Shown one piece after another: positions 33,471 to 45,735 of a stretch of 64,000 bases of DNA; position 1 is the stretch's first letter; the number at the start of each line of letters is the position of its first letter. The notes under the pieces were generated by a model. It was not told where the DNA came from. It did not search any database and saw only the letters and a program-made list of their open reading frames with translations. The DNA comes from Valencia hispanica (Eukaryota; Chordata; Actinopteri; Cyprinodontiformes; Valenciidae). The stretch is taken from NCBI GenBank assembly GCA_963556495.2, contig OY747711.1, positions 37,738,914 to 37,802,913 on the forward strand, in the 5' to 3' direction. The position numbers and the translations under genes are program-made.

Positions 33471-35867
33471 TCTCACTCCCTCAGTTTCCCTGCTTTCATT
33501 CTGGGACAGCTGTACCTCATCCCCTCTCATTAGTTCATCTGGTTTCCCAGTTATTTTCCACCCCTGCCTCAGTACTTAAACTCCTGATTGATTTCTGGAT
33601 TCTTCTGTTCCTCTTCCCGTCACTCTATCGGTGCTCCATGTCATCTTTACCTTGTATTAAGACCTGTATAAGTTTAAAGCCATTTTCAAGCAGATATCTT
33701 CAATCGACATTATGCCATAAATGTCGTCTTGGTGACACTAATAACAACGTTCCTGGAGATCCTATTTAAATTATTTGCTAGATTTTCTGTTGTGTAAACC
33801 AAAAATGGGTTAGCTACTAGTATCAAGGTGAACCAAAGGTTCAAACCACTAAACGTTTCATCATAGTGTTTCTATGGTTCAAAGTCCTTTTTTATAAGAT
33901 GCTAAAGCAAAGTCCAGAGCAACTATAGTTTTCTCCGACTGTTTGGACCTAACTGGAAAAGAAGTGAGTGATGACCCAAAACTTTTGCACAAAGCTTCAT
34001 TTTCTCCTTCACGTTTTGTTTATTTAGTAAACCTCGTCCTAATTGTAAAAGCTTTTTTATCATATCAGGATCTCCTCTGTACACTTACCGAATTGGTTCG
34101 TGTGTGTTTGTGGATGCTACTTAAGAGCTATACTACAATGGTCAACAAGATAGCATTTGGTGGACCACCTGTCGGGAAGCTCAGTTTGCTCAGTACAAAG
34201 TCTCATCTAACCAATCACTGTCTGTGTGTGCGAATGGTTTGCGTGTCTGTGACAGGGGTTTACCCGAACGGCTGAGGTGCAGAAGTATTTGATTACTGAT
34301 AATGCTACTAGGCAAGAACTATATGAGGAAGAACAGCAAAACGACCCCAACGGAGACTTTATATCAGTAAAAATTGATCAAAGAGAAAAGTATACAGGCT
34401 CATCATCTGCAAGCAAATGAGTCCCCAGCTTTATAACTGCTAAACTACAAAGGAAACTAGTTCAAAGACAGCTTTACAATTGTCCATCTTTACTGCGGTC
34501 TATTAAAACATCTTTAAATGGGGTCTATGACAGGAACACACATCACCATTTCACCATCACTTATCATTAGTCTAGCACCAAAGGCAAAAGGTCGTGGTTG
34601 GAGCAGACATTAACAAGTTTATCTAACAGCTCAATACCTCATAACTTGCAGCAGAGGTGTCTACATCAGTGGCCCTAACTTGCAGCACTAATTTAAACTT
34701 GCAGGGTGGTTGCATTCATGTCTACTGATGGACACCGTTGAGAAAAAGGGGAACAACTATTGTTGTGTTTTACTTTTTCATTTCAAATTCCACACTTCTT
34801 CTACACCCACAATCCTGGGTCTCCAAAAGTTTTAAAACATTCTGAACACTTCAGTGTGAGAACATTATCTTATTTGGTTTCGTATCTGTATGTCCCACAC
34901 ATCATATAACAACACAATGCGTGTCCGCCTCCCATTGAGTAGTGTGGTAAAAGGCCTACTTTGTGACTTTTTTGGCATCCTGACCAACTGACATCACCTA
35001 CATTTGAAATTCTAGGACTGGATTATCCCAAACTACATAAAGATTCTTTAAATCACAATTTGGGACATGTGAGACCTTTATTTTATTTGTAAAAAAAATA
35101 ATAAAAAATCTAACTCAGTTCAAGAACCACAGGTCCAGTTTAAAACTCAAATCTAAGAAGATGTCGTGGAAAAAAGCTGTGAAATGGTCCTTTTAGATTT
35201 TTTTGAATGTAGATTTATCTAGGATTTCTGTCTGCAAAACTAAAACAGTCAATAAGAAGACAAAAACTAAAGATCCTATGCAGTGTTGTATTATTTCTCA
35301 CAAACAAATGTGCACTACCAATGAAATGTGGATTACCACTACAGGACTTCACAAAATACATGTTTTAATAAAAGTTCACCAAAGGAAAAAACTGCCAAAT
35401 CTGCATTTTATCAATGATGTCAGAGGAGGCAAATAAATCCCGCTGATCAGCTGACATTAGTAAATATTAGGGTCACTTGCTTTAGCTGTTGTTCTGTGTG
35501 TTTTTGTGACCTCCTGGGTGACTTTTTCAGGTGCTCTTGGAGTAATTCTGGAAGCCTGTTCCCCCAATGGTTTGATTCACCTCTATTTTAGTGGACCGTT
35601 CCTCTCACAAGTTTGATGGGAGTCATAAAACTGAAAAAATTACTATGTAAACTTTTCCAGACTGAAAGATGTAAATAGCTTTGTTTCTCATCTGTCTTTA
35701 ATTCCTTTAAATCTGTGCATGCTTTATGAAATATTTTAACCTACTTTATGTTGTGAGACAGGTTCTCTTTAATTGATTATATGTTTCTACAGGTCCATAA
35801 TTGACCAGGTTTTAGTTTGGCTATTGAAAATACTCAGCTGTTCCAAAAATTAGCTTAATCACAGTGA
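33471..35867. other. Intergenic, no gene recognised
   Basis: The first 190 bp are pyrimidine-rich and may belong to an older repeat. The 110-codon plus frame at 33943-34275 and the 77-codon frame at 35203-35436 show no domain. Nothing else is supported. Confidence 0.35.
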
Positions 35868-36420
35868 AGGCCTGGTTCACAATGGTCGTAAGATTTTCAA
35901 AACCTAACATATGGCCATTAAAAATGTACCGATGTCAGAGTTTTGGTCCTACTGTGTGTGGTGTGCCGCCACATGGCAATGACAATACACCACACACAAA
36001 CCTTCCCTGGTCAGACGGGAAATCTCGCGAAACTTCACGAGATCGAAATTGACTTCGAAAAACAAACATGGCAGACAAAGAGGAAGGCAGGCTAGATGTT
36101 TCCATGGTGTATCGGTGTCCGTCACCTCTTTTCTGATTTGCTACACATCACATTCAACAGGTGTGGTGTGTCCTCGGAACACACCACACATGCTGTGATA
36201 TCAGGCCAAGACAAACCAACATGTTGAATATCCCCGATTTCTGATTGGAGTTGTCCCAACTTCCTTCCGAGCAGATCAGAGCACTCAGAGATGGCAGCAA
36301 TATCTGATAAGATCATGTTTGGAACCATCACGATCATTTTTAAGATTGTCTGAAGGGGAGAATCGTGTCTGAAATCAGCATAAAAACTTTGCCAGGCTTT
36401 AGTCATGGTTTAACGAAGGG
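35868..36420. mobile_element. DNA-transposon-derived repeat fragment
   Basis: It begins GCCTGGTTCACAATGGTCG, which resembles the terminus of a fish DNA repeat. It contains CACACACAAACCTTCCCTGG, CGGGAAATCTCGCGAAACTTC and ATGGCAGACAAAGAGGAAGG, a pattern I recognise loosely from a repeated teleost sequence with a short acidic MADKEE-type start. The G+C and CpG content exceed the flanks. The terminal inverse copy was not found, so the limits and superfamily are uncertain. Confidence 0.4.
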
Positions 36421-37824
36421 GGGATTACTTTTTCATATAGGGATTTACAGACTTGTATATATTTAAAGTAAGTTTGATTGATTTTATGAAAAAGTTTGGT
36501 TAGTAGCTTTTATGTTGTGATGCAACAAATACAAACTAAAGAACATAATTTACATGGTTTATAATCAATGTAATCTTTTGTTAAAATTCAGATTTCATAT
36601 TTCTTTTATGCAATACCAAATAAAGTCTGGAAATTCCCACTCAGTTTTCTTGGTCTCTTACTCTTGTAGACTTAGAAAATCATTAAAATATTTCAGACTT
36701 TTTAGACTGTTCAAAACTGAGTAAGAATTGTGTCATATAGGTCCAAACAATGCCGAATTATAGAAAAACACTATAGTCTGTCTGTTGGAAAATAAATTAG
36801 AAGTAAACAAAGACAAATCTCCGTGTGTGTAAATGCTCATAGGTTTGCATACATTTGTATTATAGAGGTTTAAGCATGAACTTGACAACTAGGAGAATTT
36901 TAATTATCTGAGACATAGAGCGATTTAATATTTTCCCACTACATCTATCTTCCACCCCTTCACTCTTTTGCTTTTCTTCCACCCTCCTTTCTACCATGAA
37001 ACAATAAAATCGTCTGGACTCTAAGTTATGGAGGACTTTTGAAGTAGCTGGAGGAGCCAGTAAATTTAGTGGGCACCTTAGGGAGTCAGCTCAGTGGCGC
37101 GGTGGCTGTACCTATATTTCATGTGTGCATGCACTCATGCCTCTTGTGGCCTTATGTGTGTTTGCATGAATATCCATGCACGCATAGCCATGGCTGTGCC
37201 TCTGTTTCTGTCTGTGACATAAATGTGCTCAGATTGGGTGTGTGTGCGCCTGAAAGTGCATGTGGAAATGTCCGTGTTGCTCTCTATTTCATAGTCATGC
37301 TGATTTGTGGTCGTCTACATCAAGTTTCCCAGGACTCTATAAATCTCAGTAGACAAACTGCATTAGAGATACACATTCATGTGAGTGGCTGAATAAAATA
37401 GCATGAGGTCTGTGTAGTCTACGGTCACATACTGGTCATCTTTGACCATCTGTGGCCAACCATTGCCTGTTGTTTTCGCAATGTATCAGAATGGAAGCTG
37501 TTCAGCTCAGTTATTCTGGTGAAGAAACAATCAGTAACATACTTTGCATCTTTCTACATACATGTTGATAACACATTGAAACGGAAAGGTTTTTTCTAAT
37601 TTACTCACAAACTACATTTCTAACATCTTAAACACTAAAGAACAGGCAAAGATAAATGCCTGAGAAGAGCTAAGTATGGAGATTGTTCAAATCCACAAAT
37701 AATGCTCAGAAGGCAAAAATAGTATTTTTTCAAATATTAAGTGCAGACAAATGTTTGAATATTATTCATGTTCAGGAAGAAGCAAAAATGCAAACTTGCT
37801 CTTTTTCCATTTGCAAACACAGTG
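36421..37824. other. Intergenic, no gene recognised
   Basis: No supported gene or repeat. The 107-codon plus frame at 37069-37392 is Cys/His/Val-rich through TGTG-type low complexity. Confidence 0.4.
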
Positions 37825-37862
37825 TGAGCTTGTTGAGCCATCTAGGTGGCTCAACAAGCTCA
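37825..37862. repeat. Perfect hairpin, 16-bp arms
   Basis: TGAGCTTGTTGAGCCA (37825-37840) pairs exactly with 37847-37862 around the 6-base loop TCTAGG. Confidence 0.95.
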
Positions 37863-38029
37863 TTTACTACTTGAAGACCACTTTAACAGCATGAGAACAA
37901 AGTTATAGTTCTCCAAATGTGTTGCTCAAGAAAACAACTTGGGCCATTTTTCCTAGCCGACTGATTCTGCACAAATTTGGGAATGGCTCCTTTTCAAGAA
38001 AGCACTATCAAGTTTTGCTTAAAGAATTG

Positions 38030-38447
38030 TATTATACCCTCTGCCTCGAGAGTGGTGGTCAGCTGTGGCTGCCTGGGTGCTTACCAGGTAGCACTTGGAG
38101 GAGATGAGGGTCTCAGCCTCCTCTCCTCTGGGCGCCTTGGGTCAGTGCCTTGGCGGCTGCTGTTGATCTGCTGCTGCCGGTGCAGATGGCTCCCTTGATG
38201 GCGCTTCCTTACCTGGCTCATCTGTACTCAGTATATTGTCCTTTTTACTGTTACTTTTAAGTATGTGCTTGCATGAGGGTTGGGTTGGGGGGGAGGGGGT
38301 ATAACTGTGATCATGCTTTTAAATCTGTGGGGGAGGAATGGGAATGTGGTTTATGCAACTCACAAACCACATTTCAATTCTGTAAAAACACTTTGAACTG
38401 CAATTTGTGTATGAAAAGCACTTTGTAAAAAAAGCTTGATTTGATTT
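38030..38447 (+). repeat. LINE 3' UTR fragment, plus strand
   Basis: The segment ends TTGTGTATGAAAAGCACTTTGT and then GCTTGATTTGATTTGATT. This is the usual 3' terminus of another fish LINE family, where 'GCACTTTATAAATAAA' leads into TTGAT units. Upstream is a G-rich run (38281-38300) and a GC-rich stretch (38040-38210), probably degraded 3' coding or UTR sequence. Confidence 0.6.
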
Positions 38448-40079
38448 GATTATCATAAGAATACATTATTTTTTATCATTGATTCTTTCTCTGTTGTGTT
38501 TTTTACATTTCATGTTTTTTATTTCTTTCTTGAGACTGCTGCATCCCTCAAAGCTAAGAAAAAAAATACACTGCATTAGAAATACACAGAACTTTATTTT
38601 TTTGAGTTTAAGAATAAGGGTGTGTAAAATCAGGACGACTTTCAAACTGTGAAAAAGCATCGCATTGCCATAAAAACTTTGAGGGTTTTTTTCTAGTTCC
38701 TGCCTGTCTTTTTCTTCCCTCAGCTCTCTCCATCTCTGTCTCCCTGTCTTTTCTTTTCTGTTCTCTCAGTTTTCCTAGACACCTGTGATGATCTAGAGTT
38801 TCAGCCGAGTCCCTGAAAAATAAATGCGGAGCTTCAATCTCTTAATCCACTCGGCTCCACGCAGCCACGTCACATGACACCGCCGTGGTCGTCCTGACGC
38901 CCAGACGGCACTGGAAGGGAATGATTGTTTGGTGTGCGCATGTTTTTGAGAGTTGAGCTCATCGTGCAGAAAAGAAGCAGAAAACAGAAACTTTTCTTGG
39001 GTAATGAGATGATTTATGCTAACATGTGCTTGCATCCTAGTACATGCTCCTTGTTATAAAGTTCAGTGCATGTTTTTTTTTACATGTTTGGGTTAGGTGA
39101 GTGCATACTCTATATTTAAGTTGGTGGTTGGTGAGAAAGAAACATAATTTCTCATTCAAATCTTTGTTCTTTGTGAACACTTTGTGTGTATGTGTGTCTG
39201 CATGTACATTTTGGGATGATACCCTATCTACAGCAATCAGTCTGACCTCCACTCCGGAGTGAACCATTCTCAATGATTAATGGATCTGCCTCCATGCTTG
39301 GTAGCTAAGGCAACAAGAAACCCGATAGCCCTCAGGAATTCGCTAGCTCGCCCTCAAAGTTCGGTTGTGTGTGCCAGTGTGTGTGTGTTCGTGTGGGTGG
39401 GTTTTATTGGAGTGTGGGTGGGAGACATGGAAGGATGGAGCTGGCTGTGGTAGAGGTGACTGAAGAGGTCCAATCCACTTAATGGGTGATTCCTGTTCTG
39501 CACTTTTCATACTTTATTTTTTTTTATTATGCTATATGCTCTTAAAGCTACTTGGCAAGTCAGTATGAGGATTTGTTTCCAATGTAAGTATTGTTTTAGG
39601 ACAATGATAGCATTTAAAATCAAACCAGTGTTACAGGCCACCTATTTTGGAGGTAAATCATCAGGAACATTATTCACAGTTCACTGGATCATTCACATTT
39701 GTGCCTTTCTTTGAGGTGGAACACGATTGTTACTACTTCTAACCAGTTCTCTGGTTGTGGATGCTGGGGTAACATCCTTAACTCCATCTGAAGCAGGTGA
39801 TGAGTAAAATCTGTGTTAACAAGATGGCACCTCTTCAGTGGAAGTGCTTGTGGACTGGTCAACTTAACACCACATCATTATTTTCTATGGGCCACTTAAC
39901 AGTTTATTGATCTAGAGACCACCAGGGTTCATTAGGCAAACGCTCAGGGATTTCACAGTGCGCACGTAGTACCATGTACAACTCATGTGTCAGTGTAAAA
40001 TGAATAAAACATTAGTTGGGTTCATTTCTGCATAAGGTGATTGACAGAAATTGAAAAAATATGATATTTTTTATTATCT
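38448..40079. other. Intergenic, no gene recognised
   Basis: TG-rich low complexity at about 39181-39199 and 39365-39422. No gene or transposon was recognised. The region 38790-38930 is somewhat GC-richer. Confidence 0.4.
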
Positions 40080-40237
40080 TTTTAATATTTTATTTATTTA
40101 TTTATTTATTTTGTAATTAATTCATTTATTTTTGTTGTTTTTATTGCTTTTAATCCTTGTATCTTGCACCAGTGGATTGCATCTAATTTTGATGTAAAAT
40201 GTACAATGACAATAAAGCTATTCATTCATTCATTCAT
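40080..40237 (+). repeat. LINE tail with ATTT and ATTC repeats
   Basis: A TTTA run (40085-40112) is followed by GTATCTTGCACCAGTGGATTG and TACAATGACAATAAAGCTATTC. ATTC units end the piece. 'CAATGACAATAAAG-CTATTC' is the 3' end of a common vertebrate LINE tail. Only the terminus is present. Confidence 0.65.
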
Positions 40238-41469
40238 CTAAGTGATCATTGTCTTATTGTGTTCAGTTAGGCAAGTTTAATGAAGTTTAGAGGAACTACA
40301 CACAAGCATGCTTTTGGTGTTAGGATGTAAACAATAGAAAAGAAAAAGAAATCCACTAAACAGTGAGATAGAGAGCATATTGTGAAGGAGCGAAAATTAG
40401 TAAATCTTTTGTGGACTGGAATGCCCTTGTTGCATCAATGGTTACATTGGAAATTAGAGAAATTAAAATAGTCTATAAACTAAATCTCAACTACAAATAA
40501 TATTCTGGTCAGAAGGTTGGTCCTCATTAGCAATGCAAATTATTTATTGTTTGGCATTTGATGACAAAACCTTGCAGTCTGATACTTAATTGAAATTACT
40601 GCCATGCATAGCTATACACTTCAATAAACTCACACGATTCTCCTGCTGACCATACAGAGCACTTTGCTGAAGTCCCACGCTAACGCTAGCATGTCAAAGC
40701 TCTCTTTTGATATGAATTGTTGATAATTTAGCTAATAATATCTTATGGTAAAATTCCATAATAATCATAAGTTAATCGTGGGTGTAATAAACATGTCCTA
40801 AAAATGTCGTAAAATTTAAAGAAATGTGTTTCAGCTGAACTCCTCAAAAAATTGTGTCTGGGAAGCACAGCGGGCAGAGTAGATCTCATGAAAAAGAGAG
40901 ACCTGGAGCTGAAGCAGCCAATACAATCTCTCTTTCACTATCAACATCATTGTGAAGGGTGACAAACAAGCTGTTGATGTAAACAGATTTGTTAGACCAA
41001 AAAAATAAGGTGGACAGTCTAATATACAATGATTAGAACAGGACACCCAAAGATACTTTAATGATGTTAATATTAATATTTTATATTATATATAAAATAT
41101 ATTTTATGTACATTAGATGACTCTTCAGGGATATTACACAAAATAAAGTTCTATATCATCAGCAAGGCAATAGAAAGTATTAAAGAACTGTGGTGTGTTA
41201 TTTTACAGAGAGAAGCATTGTGCACATTGTTAAATTAGGCAATGATCATAAAGAGCAAAATATGATTTTAGGGTGAGATTTTACCATATAGAGTGAAAAG
41301 TAAGAACAAAAGGTTCATTTATTTATCCAATGCCTATGATTGAGAAGATTAACCGTATTTTGTGTGTTACATTTGAACAATGGAGCAATAAAAAAATATA
41401 AGCCAGAATTATTTTGCCCCGTGTGCCTAAATCTGTAAAAAATTGTCAAACAGATGGGGTGAGGTGAGT
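40238..41469. other. Intergenic, no gene recognised
   Basis: AT-rich with no supported feature. Confidence 0.4.
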
Positions 41470-41685
41470 TTTTACAGGCTCACAGACTAAAGCTGGGAGC
41501 TGGTTCTACAGGAGAGGAGCCTGATAACTAAAAGATCTGCCTCCCATTCTACTTTTAGAAATCCTAGGAACCACCAGTGAAGCTGCAGTCTGAGAGTGAA
41601 GTGCTCTGTTAGGAACATATGGAACAATCCATTCTCTGATGTATGATAGAGCTGATAATTATGGGCTTTATATGTAAGAAGGGGG

Positions 41686-42335
41686 TGCCATGATTGCAGT
41701 ATTAAAAGGACCCAAATGCAGAGAGTTAAACGAGAATGATTTAATTGCAACAAAACAAGGAACAAGAACTTACAAAAACTCAGGAGGACCAAAAATGCAG
41801 TGAAGGAGAAAACAGGTACCGGACAGGAAAGTTTGACAACAGACCAGCGAGTAGTGATAGAGAGAGGACTTCTTAAATATACTGAGGAGCTGTGAGAAGT
41901 GACAGGGAGACGACCAGGGGCTAATTAGTGGTTGCAGGTGAGAGGGAAAGCATAGGTGGAATCAATTAGAACTGGGTCAGGAGGAGAAGTGTGGCAGGGA
42001 GACAACAGGATAGGAATACACATGTGAAGAAACAGAAAACAATCCTAAACTAGAAAATAACTAAACATATATAAGAAGGAATCTAAGGGGAACTTAAGGA
42101 AACACTTGAGAACAGAAGGAATAAATAAATTAGAAAACTATCTGAAGAGAAATAAACTAAGGAAACACAAATGAGAAGGTGGACACAAACAAAAGGTGAA
42201 AACATCTAAGAGCAAGAAGGGAATATGAAAACAAGTCAGTGCCATAAAATAAATTCCAAGGAATACATAAAAATAATAATTAAACTGAATAAGGAAAATA
42301 ACTTAAAACAAAAACCTAAGAACTATGACAGGAGA
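41686..42335. mobile_element. Non-autonomous insertion inside the LINE
   Basis: Comparison with the parallel LINE copy at 51930-51980 shows that the sequence after TTATATGTAAGAAGG and before GATCTTAAATTCTATTCTGG is extra. The insert begins GTGCCATGATTGCAGTATT and ends AAGAACTATGACAGG. CATGA/TATGACA at opposite ends are weakly inverse. It is purine-rich on this strand (AGGAAC, GAGGACC, ACAGGAA words) and non-coding. It resembles a non-autonomous DNA repeat frequent in fishes; the class was not resolved. Confidence 0.65.
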
Positions 42336-43435
42336 TCTTAAATTCTATTCTGGATTTCACAGGGAGCCAATGAAGGGTAGCTAAAACAGGGGAAATGTGA
42401 TCTCTCTTTTTAATATCTATCAGAACTCTTGGTCTTGCATTTTGGATCAACTGAAGGCTTTTAATTACATTTTGTGGACTTCCTGATAGTGAAGAATTAC
42501 AGTAGTCCAGCCTTGAAATAACAAATGCATGGACTAATTTTTCTTCATCACCCCTGCGCAGGATGTTTCTAATTTTAGCAATATTCTGGAAGTGAAAGAA
42601 TCCTAGAAACCTTTTAATAGGGGATTTGAATGTCATGTTTTGGTAAAAAAATACATTACATTACTCCTGGAAGCCAAATTAATGCCATCCAGATAAAGTG
42701 ATTGACTAGCAGTTTCTTTTTCAGAGCTTCTGGTCCAAAGACGACAACTTCTGTCTTGTTAGAATTTAAAACCAGAAAGTGTAAAGTCATCTATGTTATG
42801 TCCTCCAGACATTCCTGTAATCTATCTAACTGACTAGATTAATCAGAATTTATGAATGAAATATAGTTGTGTAACATCGACATAAATGTGGAAATTTATC
42901 CTAAAGCCTTCTAATAATTTTACCAATTGGAAGCACATGTATAGTAAAAAGAATTGGTCCAAGCACAGAACCCTGTAGTACTCCACAAGTAACCCTTGAG
43001 TGTGAAGATTTATCATTTACATGATCAAACTGGAATCTTTCTGACAAATAGGATTTAAACCAGTCTAGTGCTGTTGCTTTGATCCCTGCAACATGTTAAA
43101 GCCTTTCTAAGAGAATATTGTGATCGACTGTGTCAAAAGCAGCACTGAGATCTAACAAGACAAGTCAGAAGTCCATTATCTGAGGCCATAAAAATATAAT
43201 TGGTAACTTTCACCAGTGTTGTTTCAGTGCTATGATAAGGTCTCACATCTGAATGAAATTCTTCAAACGGGTTGTTACTGTTTAGATGCTCAATCGCTTG
43301 ATTAGCAAATATTTTCTCAAGGATTTTAGATCAGAAAGGAAGGTTAGATATAGGTCTGTAAATAACTAAGTCATCTTGATCGAGAAAAAGTTTCTTATGT
43401 AAAGATTTAATTACAGTAACCCTAAATTGCTGTGG

Positions 43436-43473
43436 TATGTATCCATTTGCTAAGGATAGTAAATGGATACATA
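43436..43473. repeat. Hairpin, 13-bp arms, inside the LINE
   Basis: TATGTATCCATTT (43436-43448) pairs exactly with AAATGGATACATA (43461-43473) around a 12-base spacer. It lies in LINE-derived sequence, where relatives do not appear to have the second arm. Confidence 0.9.
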
Positions 43474-43510
43474 TGGATAGGAGCAGGTAGCTAAAGGGGA
43501 CACTTCTTTA

Positions 43511-45199
43511 AATAATCCAAGAGTTTTTTTTTACATATCTTCACACAATCCACATATCTTGGAGAAAATAAAACAGAGTTGAGGTGAAAGGCTGGTCTGC
43601 TATGTTGTCTTGTTTTCTAGATTATCCATTGAACAAAAGGGTATTTAAGACATAGCCTTGAGGTACTTCACTTTTAGAGGTAAACGTTATGTAAGAAAAG
43701 CTCATAATGTGCAACAGTTTTTTCCATTAATTTTATATTTGTGTATTATGTATACAAGTGAGATAAAGACATTAGATGATTTACATGACATTACTATGGT
43801 TGATTCTGGTCTGTAAACAAGTCACATCACTACAAGTATTAAAACCAGAGAATATGATGTAAAAGCAACAAAAAAAACCAATGCTGTATGATCAGATTTA
43901 TTTAGACAAGTCTGAGAATAAAAATAGGCAAAATCAAAAACATTATTTGGTTTGATACTGTGATGCAATCACTGAAAAATATTCTTCTAATAGTGTTGAT
44001 ATTTAAATGTAAGCATACAAATTATAGAACAAGTATTGTGTGAGTATATTTGTACGGTATTATCAGAGATAATCTTTGTGTATGTGGTGAGTGACTGACA
44101 CAGCGGGGGTATCTATGTCTGCATGTCAGCCATGTAGACCCTGCTCGACCCGGTATGATGTGACCCTCCTGGTCTTTCAGTACGCACACACCAACACACA
44201 CGAGATGGAAATATTATTATATTGTCAGAAGCTCAGAAATAGGAACTGTTGAGGAAACTCTTGAGAACCATTGTAATTACAAATGTTGAGATAAAAATCT
44301 GATTTTCATTAACAATAACATATGAAACATTTTTTTAAAAACATTTCGCCTATGTTGATTTATTAGAAACATTTGCAGCTTAGCACAGTTTAGATTTAAA
44401 ATCTGAAGTCAGCAAAAACAGATGCCAGAATCTGTTTAGCATTCTGTTTTTTGGGTTCTTTCCAAAAAGTAAAAGTCAGATATTGAATTTTCTTTTGGTT
44501 GCCCATTTTAAACTAGGATGACTGCATCCTTGACACTGCCCTCTGCCTTTGCAAAAAGCATCAACTCATGTTTGCTTGTTTAATTTTGGACACCTTCCAA
44601 TAAATTAATTACTTTAATGCATTATGGAAACCCTAGCATTATGCATAGCTTTATAAAAATAATTCAGCATCGCCCTCTTTTAGTCCGACAGGCTGCTGGC
44701 TACTGGAGAATCAGTCCGGTTTTTGCTGGTCTTACACCCCGTGCAGGCACAGCTGAGTTCTATCTTTGCATGTTGCTATATCCTAAGAATTATTTTAAGG
44801 AAAAACCGTTAATTTATTATTTAAAATGCACAGAAAGCCAGTGGAAAGCCAGACTGTTATACTGATTCAGATTCTTTACATTTAAGTAATCTTAAAGGTT
44901 GTTGTTTTTTGTGCATTTTTTTTAAGTAAGCAAGATGACATTTATAGCACAGCTAAAGCTATTTTCTTGCAGAAGCAGAAAGGTTGGACCTGGGTATTGC
45001 CTTTTTTTTAAGCAAAGTAAGAAAAGATCTGGGTTCCTTTTACAAAAGCCACATGTTGTATGTCATTTAATTTGTGTAATATGTGTTTTTTTGTAATGTG
45101 ATAATTATTGCAATAGATAAATATTGGCTGGATGGTTAAACATTGCTTTGTTTACTGATAAGGATGACATTTTTCATACTATAATGCTATTGCTGATAC
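43511..45199. other. Intergenic, no gene recognised
   Basis: AT-rich. The 82-codon plus frame at 44617-44865 has no domain. No repeat ends were recognised. Confidence 0.35.
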
Positions 45200-45257
45200 A
45201 TCTACCCATCCCTGTCTCTGTCCTTTCTCCCTATTTGTTCTAAATAGATAATAAAGG

Positions 45258-45310
<53 letters not shown>

Positions 45311-45323
45311 CGATTGATTGATT
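45200..45323 (+). repeat. LINE-type terminus with (TTGA)n
   Basis: ATCTACCCATCCCTGTC and TCTAAATAGATAATAAAGG lead directly into about 16 TTGA units (45258-45323, one interrupted by C). Non-LTR elements commonly end 'AATAAAGG' plus a short tandem, so this is probably a LINE end rather than an independent microsatellite. Confidence 0.6.
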
Positions 45324-45454
45324 AAAAGAACTGTATGTCAATAGTTTCTTCATAATAAAACCAATTTAAACATTACATATAATAAAAACAAATAATACAG
45401 ACAGGTGTAAATTGAATTAGAGAGGATGAGCTCATTTATCTGTGCTGGAATGCA
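45324..45454. other. Short AT-rich spacer
   Basis: Nothing recognised. Confidence 0.4.
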
Positions 45455-45735
45455 TATTTGATAGACAGACAGACCTTTATATTACCCTTAAATTCTTCTT
45501 TACATACACTGTCAGGACATAGAAATACAAACAATATGGACAGATACACACATAGGACAACACATAAGTAAGTTGTGAGGAGCAGGATTAGTGTTTTGAA
45601 CTGTTAAGAGCAGCCTAAGGGCAGCAGGCAGAAGTAGCAATGGAGGGGGGGATCTGGGTCTCTGCTGATGACCCGGGCCATGCGTTTAGGCGGGAGAGGT
45701 CTGTGATGGGCAGGCTGATGATTTTAAGACCACAA
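45455..45735 (-). repeat. LINE relic, antisense 3' region
   Basis: AGACAGACAGACCTTTATATTACCC at the left is a LINE-like tail in inverse orientation. It continues with GCAGCCTAAGGGCAGCAGGCAG and CTGCTGATGACCCGGGCCATGCG. These words are typical of the 3' coding end of a fish non-LTR element read antisense. Heavily decayed. Confidence 0.5.

Larger units (their letters stand above)
41470..43510 (-). mobile_element. L2/CR1-like LINE with reverse-transcriptase region
   Basis: The minus strand carries a long but decayed RT gene. From 43165 it reads LLDLSAAFDTVDHNIL, then KATALDWFKSYLSERF and GVLQGSVLGPILF, the palm motifs of non-LTR reverse transcriptases. The catalytic YxDD box appears as YVDVTQLYF near 42885-42860, so the second Asp is lost. 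The thumb/C-terminal part (frame 42636-42316) has FFHFQNIAKIRNIL, SRLDYCNSSLSG and SPVLATLHWLPVKSR. A 650-bp insertion splits the region at 42335-41686. The last part (41685-41478) matches the end of the ORF in the 51-52 kb copy. The 3' UTR and tail are missing. Upstream of 43510 the trace fades. Confidence 0.82.

Noticed and set aside
45258..45323. CRISPR-like or regulatory tandem array
   Set aside because: It is a simple TTGA tetranucleotide run following a LINE terminus; a vertebrate context excludes CRISPR.
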